Of a stretch of 8,051 nucleotides of DNA, positions 1 to 5,950 are shown piece after piece. This DNA comes from Coxiellaceae bacterium (GTDB lineage: Bacteria; Pseudomonadota; Gammaproteobacteria; Coxiellales; Coxiellaceae): NCBI GenBank assembly GCA_003450655.1, contig DMFG01000136.1, forward strand, positions 1-8,051, given 5' to 3'. The position numbers and the translations under genes were made by a program. The first letter of the stretch is position 1, and every line of letters starts with the position of its first letter. A model generated the notes under the pieces. It saw nothing but the letters and a program-made list of their open reading frames with translations. It had not been told where the DNA came from and did not search any database.

Positions 1-544
1 AGATGGAAGCAGCTGGTCGAACAATTCTTCTAAGTGCATAGGTGCTTGAGTGAAAGGTAAAAACTAAAAGTTGTACACTTAATTCAACGCATAAAGCGAT
101 AGAGAAACAGGTGATAAATACACTATGACTAGGTAGAGGCAGTAAAAAGTAGATGATGGAAGTGATCACTCCTATCGTTAAACTGAGTAACAGCCATGCT
201 TTGATGATATGTGGAATAATAATACGCGTATTTTCATCGTATTGAGCCCGAATTTTTGATCGTAATATTTCTAAAAATCCCCAGTATCCTGCCTTAATGG
301 TCATGAATACACCGCGCAAGATAGCAACAGCTGCTAGTGAGGCTTTACCCAGTACATGATAGACCAAGTAGAATTCAATCAGGTGAGCAACGACTTTAAT
401 CCATGTGATGTTTGCAAAATATTTTAACCGATAAAAAAGATACCGTGATCCTTTGGGGCCGATGAGACCTTCCATTAGGGTGACAAACTTCTTGTTACGA
501 GTTTGGTTGTTTGAAAACCATTTTTCGAGTAGGGGCGTGTTCAA
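1..544 (-). CDS. RT-associated multi-pass membrane protein (3'-truncated by window edge, TTG start)
   Basis: The minus-strand frame from 544 is open for 181 codons with no stop and leaves the window at position 1, so the C-terminus is missing. I chose TTG at 544-542. It overlaps the TGA stop (543-541) of the upstream RT gene and has AAGGAG at 557-552, seven bases upstream. The first in-frame ATG would be codon 24 and would discard this arrangement. The N-terminus (about 1-45) is polar and basic. Hydrophobic stretches follow at about 47-64 (weak), 68-94, 116-137 and 141-163, separated by basic and acidic loops such as LRSKIRAQYDEN (94-105). This indicates an inner-membrane protein with at least three membrane segments. 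I do not recognise the family. Small SLATT-type two-TM effectors are known beside some RTs, but this protein looks larger. A flippase- or MATE-like fold is another weak possibility. The gene is real with good confidence; its function is unknown. Confidence 0.82.
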   Translation of the reverse strand, partial: MNTPLLEKWFSNNQTRNKKFVTLMEGLIGPKGSRYLFYRLKYFANITWIKVVAHLIEFYLVYHVLGKASLAAVAILRGVFMTIKAGYWGFLEILRSKIRAQYDENTRIIIPHIIKAWLLLSLTIGVITSIIYFLLPLPSHSVFITCFSIALCVELSVQLLVFTFHSSTYALRRIVRPAASI

Positions 545-1872
545 TGTCCCGCTCCTTTATTGCGTAAATGACAGAGTGAAGGTAATTGCCAGCGATCAAT
601 GAGCATTTTGTGAGGCACATGTCGAAGTGAGGTTTTGTTATGTATTCCTGTGATGGCTTGAGATGCCCATAATGCAATTTGTTCATCGAGTTGTTTGAGC
701 TGTTGTCGATCATCATGGAATTCGATGAGTGACAGGTATTTTGGTAATTTAACACTATGGCTTCTACTGAATGCATTGTTGATGGCATTGCAGATCACCA
801 TGCCACGTATGTCGATGTCAGATGTTTTTGTTAGATAGGCTGCTGCTTGAATGCGTTTACGCAATGACTTCATGATGCGGCGTGTGTGCCGTCTTTTCAG
901 TCGTAATGTTCCATTAGCTTGAATAGAGAATCCCAAAAAATCAATCTGTGTAGTATTAATGAATTCTGGATGTTGTGTGCAGGGTTTACCGTTTAAAGTG
1001 AGGTAGGCTAACTGCGTTTTTTCTGTATTGAGATTAAGTTTTAGTGAGTGGAGTGATTGATCAAATTGTTGATTGATTTGCAAAATAACATTGGGGTCTT
1101 GATGGATTATGATCGTATCATCGCAATAGCGTTGATAGAATAGTCCCGGAACGTTATTCATAGTATGGTCAATGGAATTGATATAAAAATTATAGACGAA
1201 CCCTGCCATTTTAGTTCCATAAGGGACCCCCATTGCGCGTTGCCCTGTCTCTCCTTGTAATGACTGTGTGACAGGATTGATGGTGTGTTTAATAAGGTAT
1301 TCAAGGTAGGGTGTTATCTTCGCGTCTGGGTCTATTGTTGTTAGAAAAGTCTGCATCATCTCCCATAATGGACTATCGTCTGTCAGTGGTACTCTATTAG
1401 CATATTGCTGAATATCTGTACGTAGCACGTAAAGGTCAACATGATGATTTGAGGAGCATTGTTGATGTTGTTTGAAAAATTGTCGAATCTCATTGGCTAC
1501 GGTATACACAGATTGACCTTGTCGGTAGCTTCCTAGTGATTCGCTATAAACGCCTTCGGCGTGACGTGTTAGAAAAGAAAAAATTGCTCCGTGAACAACT
1601 CGATCAATAATCGATTGTCGTGTCATGAGTTTCTTTTTAGTGCCGATGCTTACCCAGCTTTCGGAAGCTACGCCATACTGAAATGTTTCATTTCTAATGG
1701 ATCTTGCCAGTAGCTTAGCTATTTTATTGCGTTGTAGACTGAAGGAGTAAAAAGCAACGTCATGTTGTGTATCTGAAAATAGTGTTCCAGCAATGCGTGC
1801 CTTCTCATGCATGTTTTGAATTTCATCAATGTAGGTTTGAGGTAGGCTTAAGTGCTGGAGCAGTGCATGCAT
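541..1872 (-). CDS. reverse transcriptase (RVT_1 fold, YCDD active site), possibly a defence-type RT
   Basis: This 443-residue protein is an RNA-dependent DNA polymerase by its motif order. It has a fingers region with RQSIIDRVV (85-93) and GSYRQGQS (114-121), motif A with Asp153 in RTDIQQYANRV, motif B GVPYG (215-219), motif C YCDD (249-252), motif D with LNTEKT (281-286), and motif E FLGF (312-315). A thumb and helical C-terminal part runs to 443. Asp153, Asp251 and Asp252 would bind the catalytic metals. Motif B has Tyr where PQG is usual, and the following Ser-Pro is Ala-Gly. There is no maturase X, HNH or integrase domain, so it is not a group II intron protein, and no msr/msd-like RNA is apparent. 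The start ATG follows an in-frame TGA, with AAGGA about 11 bases upstream. It is followed without a gap by the membrane protein. I consider an UG/Abi-like defence RT most likely, but the subgroup is not assigned. Confidence 0.9.
   Translation of the reverse strand: MHALLQHLSLPQTYIDEIQNMHEKARIAGTLFSDTQHDVAFYSFSLQRNKIAKLLARSIRNETFQYGVASESWVSIGTKKKLMTRQSIIDRVVHGAIFSFLTRHAEGVYSESLGSYRQGQSVYTVANEIRQFFKQHQQCSSNHHVDLYVLRTDIQQYANRVPLTDDSPLWEMMQTFLTTIDPDAKITPYLEYLIKHTINPVTQSLQGETGQRAMGVPYGTKMAGFVYNFYINSIDHTMNNVPGLFYQRYCDDTIIIHQDPNVILQINQQFDQSLHSLKLNLNTEKTQLAYLTLNGKPCTQHPEFINTTQIDFLGFSIQANGTLRLKRRHTRRIMKSLRKRIQAAAYLTKTSDIDIRGMVICNAINNAFSRSHSVKLPKYLSLIEFHDDRQQLKQLDEQIALWASQAITGIHNKTSLRHVPHKMLIDRWQLPSLCHLRNKGAGH
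545..557 (-). promoter_or_regulatory. Shine-Dalgarno and overlapping stop/start (TTG/TGA) coupling RT to membrane protein
   Basis: On the minus strand AAGGAG (557-552) lies seven bases before TTG (544-542), whose last two bases are shared with the RT stop codon TGA (543-541). The site sits within the last RT codons (Lys-Gly-Ala-Gly-His). This decides the non-ATG start and predicts translational coupling, with ribosomes ending the RT re-initiating on the membrane protein. Confidence 0.8.
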
Positions 1873-1898
1873 TGATCACGACATCCTTTTCTATCAAT
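1871..1898. repeat. small inverted repeat flanking the RT ribosome-binding site
   Basis: ATTGAT at 1871-1876 and ATCAAT at 1893-1898 are perfect 6-base inverted arms with a 16-base loop. The loop holds the RT Shine-Dalgarno (AAAAGGA on the minus strand), and one arm reaches into the start codon. It could modulate RT translation. A 6-bp AT-rich stem is weak and may be chance. Confidence 0.25.
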
Positions 1899-1907
1899 TA
1901 GTGTATT

Positions 1908-1935
1908 AATTTATCATAAATGGTTAATAAAACAA
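1908..1935 (-). promoter_or_regulatory. possible promoter of the RT operon
   Basis: The 113-base gap between the MFS stop and the RT start contains an AT-rich block. On the minus strand TTGTTT (1935-1930) is followed after 16 bases by TAAATT (1913-1908), and an alternative -10 TATGAT lies at 1918-1913 without a good -35. Both are imperfect. Their position, about 40 bases before the RT start, is sensible. Read-through from the MFS gene is also possible because no terminator is visible. Confidence 0.3.
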
Positions 1936-1985
1936 CGCATTATGAGTGCTCTGTATATTATTTGGGGGAGTTTTGAGCTATTGGT

Positions 1986-3248
1986 TTAGGATGAGGACGT
2001 TGGAAAACTTTCAGGGATGAATCGGCACAGTATGATGGCGAGTAAGCCACAAACCGGTAGCAGTAACATGGCTGATTGGAAGTTGTGTGCGCTATAGATT
2101 GGGGTGCCATCCAAGATGTTACCTTGCCAATGAAGGTCCAGAAGGCGCCCAATTAAGGGTTGGAAGCTGGCACCAATAATAACCGAGGCCATGTTAGTGA
2201 AGCCCATTGCGGTTCCTGCTAATGGTTTGGGGTGCATTTCTGCAGCTACGGCGTAAGCGGTAGCGACGGCGACATTACAAAAACCATAGAAAAATAGCAA
2301 TGTCATTAGCATGCTGTAGCTGAGATGGGGTAAGAATAAGATGCCTGCCATACCTAAACAGCTAAGACATGCTGACACCCACATGATGGGTTTACGGCGT
2401 TGTATGCGATCGGAAATCCATCCTGCAATAGGGCTACCCACAGCCCAACCTATAAAAATCATACTGATCGCTTCAGCCGCATGGATATGAGAGAAGCCAT
2501 TGACAGTGTGGATGTAGGATGGCCCCCATAATTCTGCAAAAGCAGCGGTTGGTGCATAGAGGCAACCTGCAAACAAACCATTCACCCAGGTCGATCGGTG
2601 GGTCAGTACTTGTCGGATACCTTGTAGTGAGTGTGAAAGGTGTCGGCGTGTAGCCGCTAAATTACTATGAGATTTGGGCTTATCACGAATGATAAAATAC
2701 ATCAGCATGCCGATGAGTAATAAAATAAGACCGATCCATAACATGGTGAGTCGCCAACCAAAATCACTGACTAATGACGCAACAGGGCCTTCTCCTAATG
2801 CAGCCCCTATCATTCCTAATGCTTGAGTTGCTCCCGCTAATAGTCCAAAACGATATGCTGGAAACCAGGTATTAGCAATTTTAAGTGCGCCAACAAAAGC
2901 GAAGGCTGCGCTAAACCCCATTAGCACACGATTGAGGTCTGCCATGATAATGTTGTGAGAGAAAGAGAAACCTACGCATGAAAGACCACATAGGATTGCC
3001 ATGGTGGATAACAGTTTTTTAGTGCTTAGAGTATCGACCATTGCACCGGCAGGAATTTGCATCAGTAAATAGGCATAGTAAAAAAAAGCAGATAGAGAGC
3101 CTAGAGCAAACGCTTTAACATGAAGGTCACGCATGAGCTCATTAACCATAACGCTAGGTGCTACCCTCGCAAAGTATTCCGCTAGAAAAAAACTGGCGGC
3201 TAGTATCCACATGAACCAAAGGTGATGTTTTTTGAGATGAGATGTCAT
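1986..3248 (-). CDS. major facilitator superfamily (MFS) transporter
   Basis: This 420-residue inner-membrane secondary transporter has the length and hydrophobic pattern of a 12-helix MFS protein. The loop between helices 2 and 3 carries a motif-A variant, AGAMVDTLSTKK (about 67-78), and its counterpart between helices 8 and 9 is AGWISDRIQRRK (about 275-286), the expected twofold symmetry. A basic cytoplasmic loop of about 30 residues (about 188-220) separates the two halves. The N-terminal FARVAPSVM segment (about 26-34) resembles proteobacterial MFS permeases of nutrient uptake, but the substrate cannot be read from sequence. The start ATG (3248-3246) opens directly into a short His/Lys-rich tail before helix 1; its Shine-Dalgarno is poor. 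It lies 91 bases after the YiiX-like gene on the same strand and could share its transcript or use its own promoter. Confidence 0.92.
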   Translation of the reverse strand: MTSHLKKHHLWFMWILAASFFLAEYFARVAPSVMVNELMRDLHVKAFALGSLSAFFYYAYLLMQIPAGAMVDTLSTKKLLSTMAILCGLSCVGFSFSHNIIMADLNRVLMGFSAAFAFVGALKIANTWFPAYRFGLLAGATQALGMIGAALGEGPVASLVSDFGWRLTMLWIGLILLLIGMLMYFIIRDKPKSHSNLAATRRHLSHSLQGIRQVLTHRSTWVNGLFAGCLYAPTAAFAELWGPSYIHTVNGFSHIHAAEAISMIFIGWAVGSPIAGWISDRIQRRKPIMWVSACLSCLGMAGILFLPHLSYSMLMTLLFFYGFCNVAVATAYAVAAEMHPKPLAGTAMGFTNMASVIIGASFQPLIGRLLDLHWQGNILDGTPIYSAHNFQSAMLLLPVCGLLAIILCRFIPESFPTSSS

Positions 3249-3270
3249 GATTGGATTCTTGTGTTTGTAA

Positions 3271-3276
3271 AATATA
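3271..3276 (-). promoter_or_regulatory. possible -10 element before the MFS gene
   Basis: In the 91-base gap upstream of the MFS start, the minus strand reads TATATT at 3276-3271, matching the -10 consensus at five of six positions, about 22 bases before the ATG. No good -35 lies at the proper spacing, so this is only suggestive of an independent promoter. The interval otherwise shows no terminator hairpin. Confidence 0.2.
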
Positions 3277-3339
3277 CCGATGCGTGAGATACAATACGCC
3301 CATCACCCTAAATCAAATGGCATAAAAATGCAATTGAGA

Positions 3340-3993
3340 TTAATTAGAGTAGCTATGCACTGGGGTCAGCTTAGGGTTTTGGAATAATTGCATGGGGTTA
3401 GATCCGAGGACTCCCTGTGGAACAGCTTCATGACGTTGATCAAAATATTTCTGCCAAGCCGTAATCGGCTGATGTGTTTGAAGGTTGTTAAAATTCATCG
3501 GTATCAGTTGAAAAACCGTCTGATCATGATTGGCATGGTAAAGGCTTTTAGTGATTAGTTGCGAACAATAAAAACTGTTATCAGTGTCATCAGTAAAGCT
3601 AGCGTTATAAGGTTTACCAACTTGCGAGTCAGCAAAATGGACTGCCGATGGTATTAACATCTTATAAGGAGCTGTAATACGCTTTACCCAGATTGTTTCT
3701 GGGTGATGAGGCAGTTGTGAGCGCTGAATAAAGTCAGTCAGTGGTGTTAATGTGACACCGGATTGAATGGCTTCGATCACTTGATGATTATTGAGGGCTA
3801 TAGCCACATGATTAATGTGTATGCCAGGTAGTGTTTGTGTTGATTGTTCAATGGCATCACAAAAATCACCACATGGCTCTTCAGAAAATAGTAGGTCACC
3901 TGGTTCGAGGGTAAAGGCATACAGTGCTTGACCATAAGCACACAGTATTAACATCAGGGTGACGAAATATTTATTTTTTAAGCATTTAACCAT
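3340..3993 (-). CDS. secreted YiiX-like permuted NlpC/P60 (papain-fold) hydrolase
   Basis: This 217-residue protein begins with a signal peptide: a basic MVKCLKNK start, a hydrophobic core at about 9-21, and probable cleavage after AYGQALYA (about 26). It should act in the periplasm or outside. The mature part begins with the permuted-family signature GDLLF (32-36), then INHVAIAL (60-67) with candidate catalytic His62, the acidic EAI (74-76), QVGKPYN (124-130), and FYCSQL (141-146) with candidate nucleophile Cys143. His before Cys is the hallmark of the circularly permuted YiiX/YebB group, whose members are thought to cleave amide or acyl bonds in peptidoglycan or lipids; the substrate here is unknown. 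Its first 16 bases overlap the end of cca in another frame, so translation is probably coupled. Confidence 0.82.
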   Translation of the reverse strand: MVKCLKNKYFVTLMLILCAYGQALYAFTLEPGDLLFSEEPCGDFCDAIEQSTQTLPGIHINHVAIALNNHQVIEAIQSGVTLTPLTDFIQRSQLPHHPETIWVKRITAPYKMLIPSAVHFADSQVGKPYNASFTDDTDNSFYCSQLITKSLYHANHDQTVFQLIPMNFNNLQTHQPITAWQKYFDQRHEAVPQGVLGSNPMQLFQNPKLTPVHSYSN

Positions 3994-5051
3994 TCACGTA
4001 AAGTATCCAATCGTTGTTGGTCAAGCGCTTTTGCAAAATCTAATCCTGTGACACCGCTCGCTTGTATGGCTTGTGTATCGATACTTTTTAGTTGCGTTAA
4101 GGCGGCTAAGTCATGTTCAGCCGTATCCGTGTCGTGGATGTCATCACAGATAATTAAAAAAGCATGGAACTGGTCAGCTTTTCGAAGTGCGTCGGTTTGC
4201 TGAATTAATGTTAATAGTGCGTCAGCACTGTGATGATCGGTTTCTTGATGCAGTGCTTGTGCTCGAGCAACTAATAGCGCCAGTGAGTGATAGGTTTTAG
4301 GGATCCGATAACGTTTCCCAAGTGCTTGTACAGCTTCAGGTGATAGTGTGCTGCAAAGAAAAGCCCAACGTAAATGGCTACTTTCATGTTTTTCAGCAAA
4401 GCCTTTGAGGTTAGGGCGTTGTTGTAAAAACTCAGGGAAGAGCTGTTGGGTGGCATCGCAATCATCAAGGACTTGTAAGAAACGTTCTGGCGCTTCGCAA
4501 TGTAGGGCTTTTTCCCATTCTTTCCAGACGCGTTCCGCGGTTAAAGCAGAGACTTCCCCATTGGTAACCATCTTCTTCAGTAATTGGATGGTGTCAGGGT
4601 GGACGGTAAACGTCGGTAATTTGCAAGCAAAACGCGCGACACGTAATAAACGCACTGGGTCCTCTGAAAAAGCCGAGGAGACATGGCGTAAGTAACCCGC
4701 TTGTAAGTCATCTTGCCCGTGGTAGGGGTCGATTAGTTGACCGTCCGGACTTTGAGCCATGGCATTAATGGTTAAGTCACGACGTTGTAAGTCTTCTTCG
4801 AGAGTGACATCGGGACTGGTATTAAACGTAAAACCTTGGTAGCCCACGGCGACTTTTTTTTCTGTGCGAGCCAAGGCATATTCTTCATGTGTCTCGGGGT
4901 GTAAAAAAACGGGAAAGTCTTTGCCCACTGGTTGGTAACCTAAATCCATCAAGGTTTGTGGGGTTGCGCCAACCACCACCCAGTCTTGTTCATGAACAGG
5001 TAGGTGTAAAAGTTGATCACGAACGGCACCGCCGACGAGGTATATATCCAC
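3978..5051 (-). CDS. cca: class II CCA tRNA nucleotidyltransferase, short form lacking the HD domain
   Basis: This enzyme adds or repairs the 3'-terminal CCA of tRNAs in the cytoplasm without a nucleic acid template. The 357-residue product follows E. coli Cca closely at the N-terminus: YLVGGAVRD (4-12), the metal-binding stretch EQDW (21-24), HEEYALARTE (55-64), RRDLTINAMA (90-99) and EDPVRLLRVARF (130-141), then the ERVWKEWEKAL helix. The E. coli DxD pair (Asp21/Asp23) is ExD here. After about residue 215 the HD phosphohydrolase motifs of the 412-residue E. coli enzyme (HD, CHDLGK, HH) are absent and that region is shortened, so the phosphatase and phosphodiesterase side activities should be missing. 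The start is GTG (5051-5049), with AGGA eight bases upstream. It is first in a minus-strand run with the YiiX-like gene and diverges from psd. Confidence 0.95.
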   Translation of the reverse strand: MDIYLVGGAVRDQLLHLPVHEQDWVVVGATPQTLMDLGYQPVGKDFPVFLHPETHEEYALARTEKKVAVGYQGFTFNTSPDVTLEEDLQRRDLTINAMAQSPDGQLIDPYHGQDDLQAGYLRHVSSAFSEDPVRLLRVARFACKLPTFTVHPDTIQLLKKMVTNGEVSALTAERVWKEWEKALHCEAPERFLQVLDDCDATQQLFPEFLQQRPNLKGFAEKHESSHLRWAFLCSTLSPEAVQALGKRYRIPKTYHSLALLVARAQALHQETDHHSADALLTLIQQTDALRKADQFHAFLIICDDIHDTDTAEHDLAALTQLKSIDTQAIQASGVTGLDFAKALDQQRLDTLREWLNA

Positions 5052-5116
5052 TGATGTTGTCCTGTGTGTTTTCTGATATCATCCGACGTCCAAAGGATGA
5101 CATGAGGTGACAAAAA
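5052..5116. promoter_or_regulatory. divergent intergenic region between cca and psd
   Basis: These 65 bases separate two divergent genes, so both promoters should lie here or overlap the 5' coding ends. I see no strong -35/-10 pair. The minus strand has a TTGGAC hexamer (-35-like) near 5087-5092 without a matching -10. A TGATATCA palindrome lies near the middle. The gap is short, so the promoters may overlap. Confidence 0.35.
5104..5110 (+). promoter_or_regulatory. psd ribosome-binding site deciding a GTG start
   Basis: GAGGTGA at 5104-5110 matches the Shine-Dalgarno consensus well and lies six bases before GTG at 5117. This supports the GTG rather than any downstream ATG as the psd start. 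Confidence 0.75.
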
Positions 5117-5950
5117 GTGCAAACGCAGTGGTTTTATTGGGTGCCTAAAAAATGGATATCACGATGTGTGGGATGGTTGGCAGGTTGTCGCTGTCGTCAT
5201 TTGAGTTGTTTTTTAATTCGATGGTACGCCCGATATTTTAATGTGTCATTAGAAGATGCGGTGTCATCTGACCTATCAAGCTATGCATCTCTCAACGACT
5301 TCTTCACTCGTGCGCTCAAGCCTGGTGCACGTCCTATCGACTCAGACCCTAATGCCTTCTGCTCACCATGCGATGCGACCTTGGGTCAAATCGGTCGATT
5401 ATCCGGTGCAACTTTAGTGCAAGCAAAAGGTCACTATTACACGGTAGATGATTTGATTGGGCAGCTGGGAGAAGGCAGTGCACCATTTGTGAATGGCTCA
5501 TTTGCTACGTTGTATTTATCACCGAAAGATTATCATCGTGTTCATGTTCCAATGGATTGCACTTTGACGCACATGCAGCATATACCCGGCGCTTTATTTC
5601 CTGTGTTTCCTAAGGCCGTCGAAACGGTACCCAAACTGTATGCGCGTAACGAACGAGTTGTATTTTGGTTGGACACTGCGCAAGGTCCAATCGTGCTGGT
5701 GATGATTGGTGCTTTAAATGTTGGTAGTATTCACGTGACGGGATATGGCACGGTGAACTCAACCTCACAGGCAGCATCCGAATGGCAGCCCACGGAATCC
5801 TATGAGCTCAAAAAGGGAGAAGAACTCGCTTGGTTTAATATGGGTGGGTCATGCGTGGTGGTGTGTGTGCCAGAGCAGCAAGGCGCATGGCATACGGATT
5901 ATGAGCCCGGTCAAGCGGTTCGAGTCGGACAAAATCTGCGAGATGGCTAA
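5117..5950 (+). CDS. psd: phosphatidylserine decarboxylase proenzyme
   Basis: Psd converts phosphatidylserine to phosphatidylethanolamine at the inner membrane. The family self-cleaves at a Gly-Ser bond to give a beta chain and a small alpha chain carrying a pyruvoyl group. The 277-residue product shows YASLNDFFTRALKPGARPID (56-75), SPCDATLGQIG (83-93) with triad Asp86, QAKGH (102-106), LSPKDYHRVHVP (134-145) with His140 and His143, and YARNERV (175-181). The processing site is NMGGSC, with cleavage expected between Gly244 and Ser245; the alpha chain would be about 33 residues. The site is GGSC rather than the E. coli LGST. It is shorter than the 322-residue E. coli protein because the C-terminal extension is absent, which is common. 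The GTG start has a good Shine-Dalgarno. Its stop overlaps the convergent S8 peptidase gene by four bases. Confidence 0.95.
   Translation: MQTQWFYWVPKKWISRCVGWLAGCRCRHLSCFLIRWYARYFNVSLEDAVSSDLSSYASLNDFFTRALKPGARPIDSDPNAFCSPCDATLGQIGRLSGATLVQAKGHYYTVDDLIGQLGEGSAPFVNGSFATLYLSPKDYHRVHVPMDCTLTHMQHIPGALFPVFPKAVETVPKLYARNERVVFWLDTAQGPIVLVMIGALNVGSIHVTGYGTVNSTSQAASEWQPTESYELKKGEELAWFNMGGSCVVVCVPEQQGAWHTDYEPGQAVRVGQNLRDG

Noticed and set aside
495..788. Minus-strand frame of 97 codons spanning the RT/membrane-protein junction
   Set aside because: It overlaps both the RT 3' end and the membrane-protein 5' end in a third frame, with no ribosome-binding site and no family-like composition.
541..1872. 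Group II intron RT or diversity-generating retroelement
   Set aside because: There is no maturase or endonuclease domain, no domain V-like RNA hairpin, and I saw no template/variable repeat pair in the window. A DGR repeat further left cannot be ruled out.
1905..1928. Operator-like inverted repeat ATTAA...TTAAT around TTTATCATAAA
   Set aside because: The two palindromes have different centres and lie in a very AT-rich stretch, so chance is a sufficient explanation.
541..1985. Retron (RT with msr-msd RNA)
   Set aside because: Motif C is YCDD rather than YADD, and the 113-base leader shows no long inverted repeat of the msr/msd type. An RNA outside the window cannot be excluded.
1873..1985. 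Intrinsic terminator after the MFS gene
   Set aside because: No GC-rich stem followed by a T-run is present on the minus strand. The only small palindrome (GAGCACTC) is too short.
4348..4695. Plus-strand frame of 115 codons inside cca
   Set aside because: It is antisense to a highly conserved gene, with Cys/Ser/Arg-rich shadow composition and no Shine-Dalgarno. The same applies to the smaller frames at 4271-4468, 4889-5110, 1958-2152, 7239-7436 and 7817-7999.
5052..5116. Strong sigma-70 promoter for psd (TTGTCC with TATCAT)
   Set aside because: The spacing is about 14 bases, too short for a normal promoter, so it is not listed as a site.
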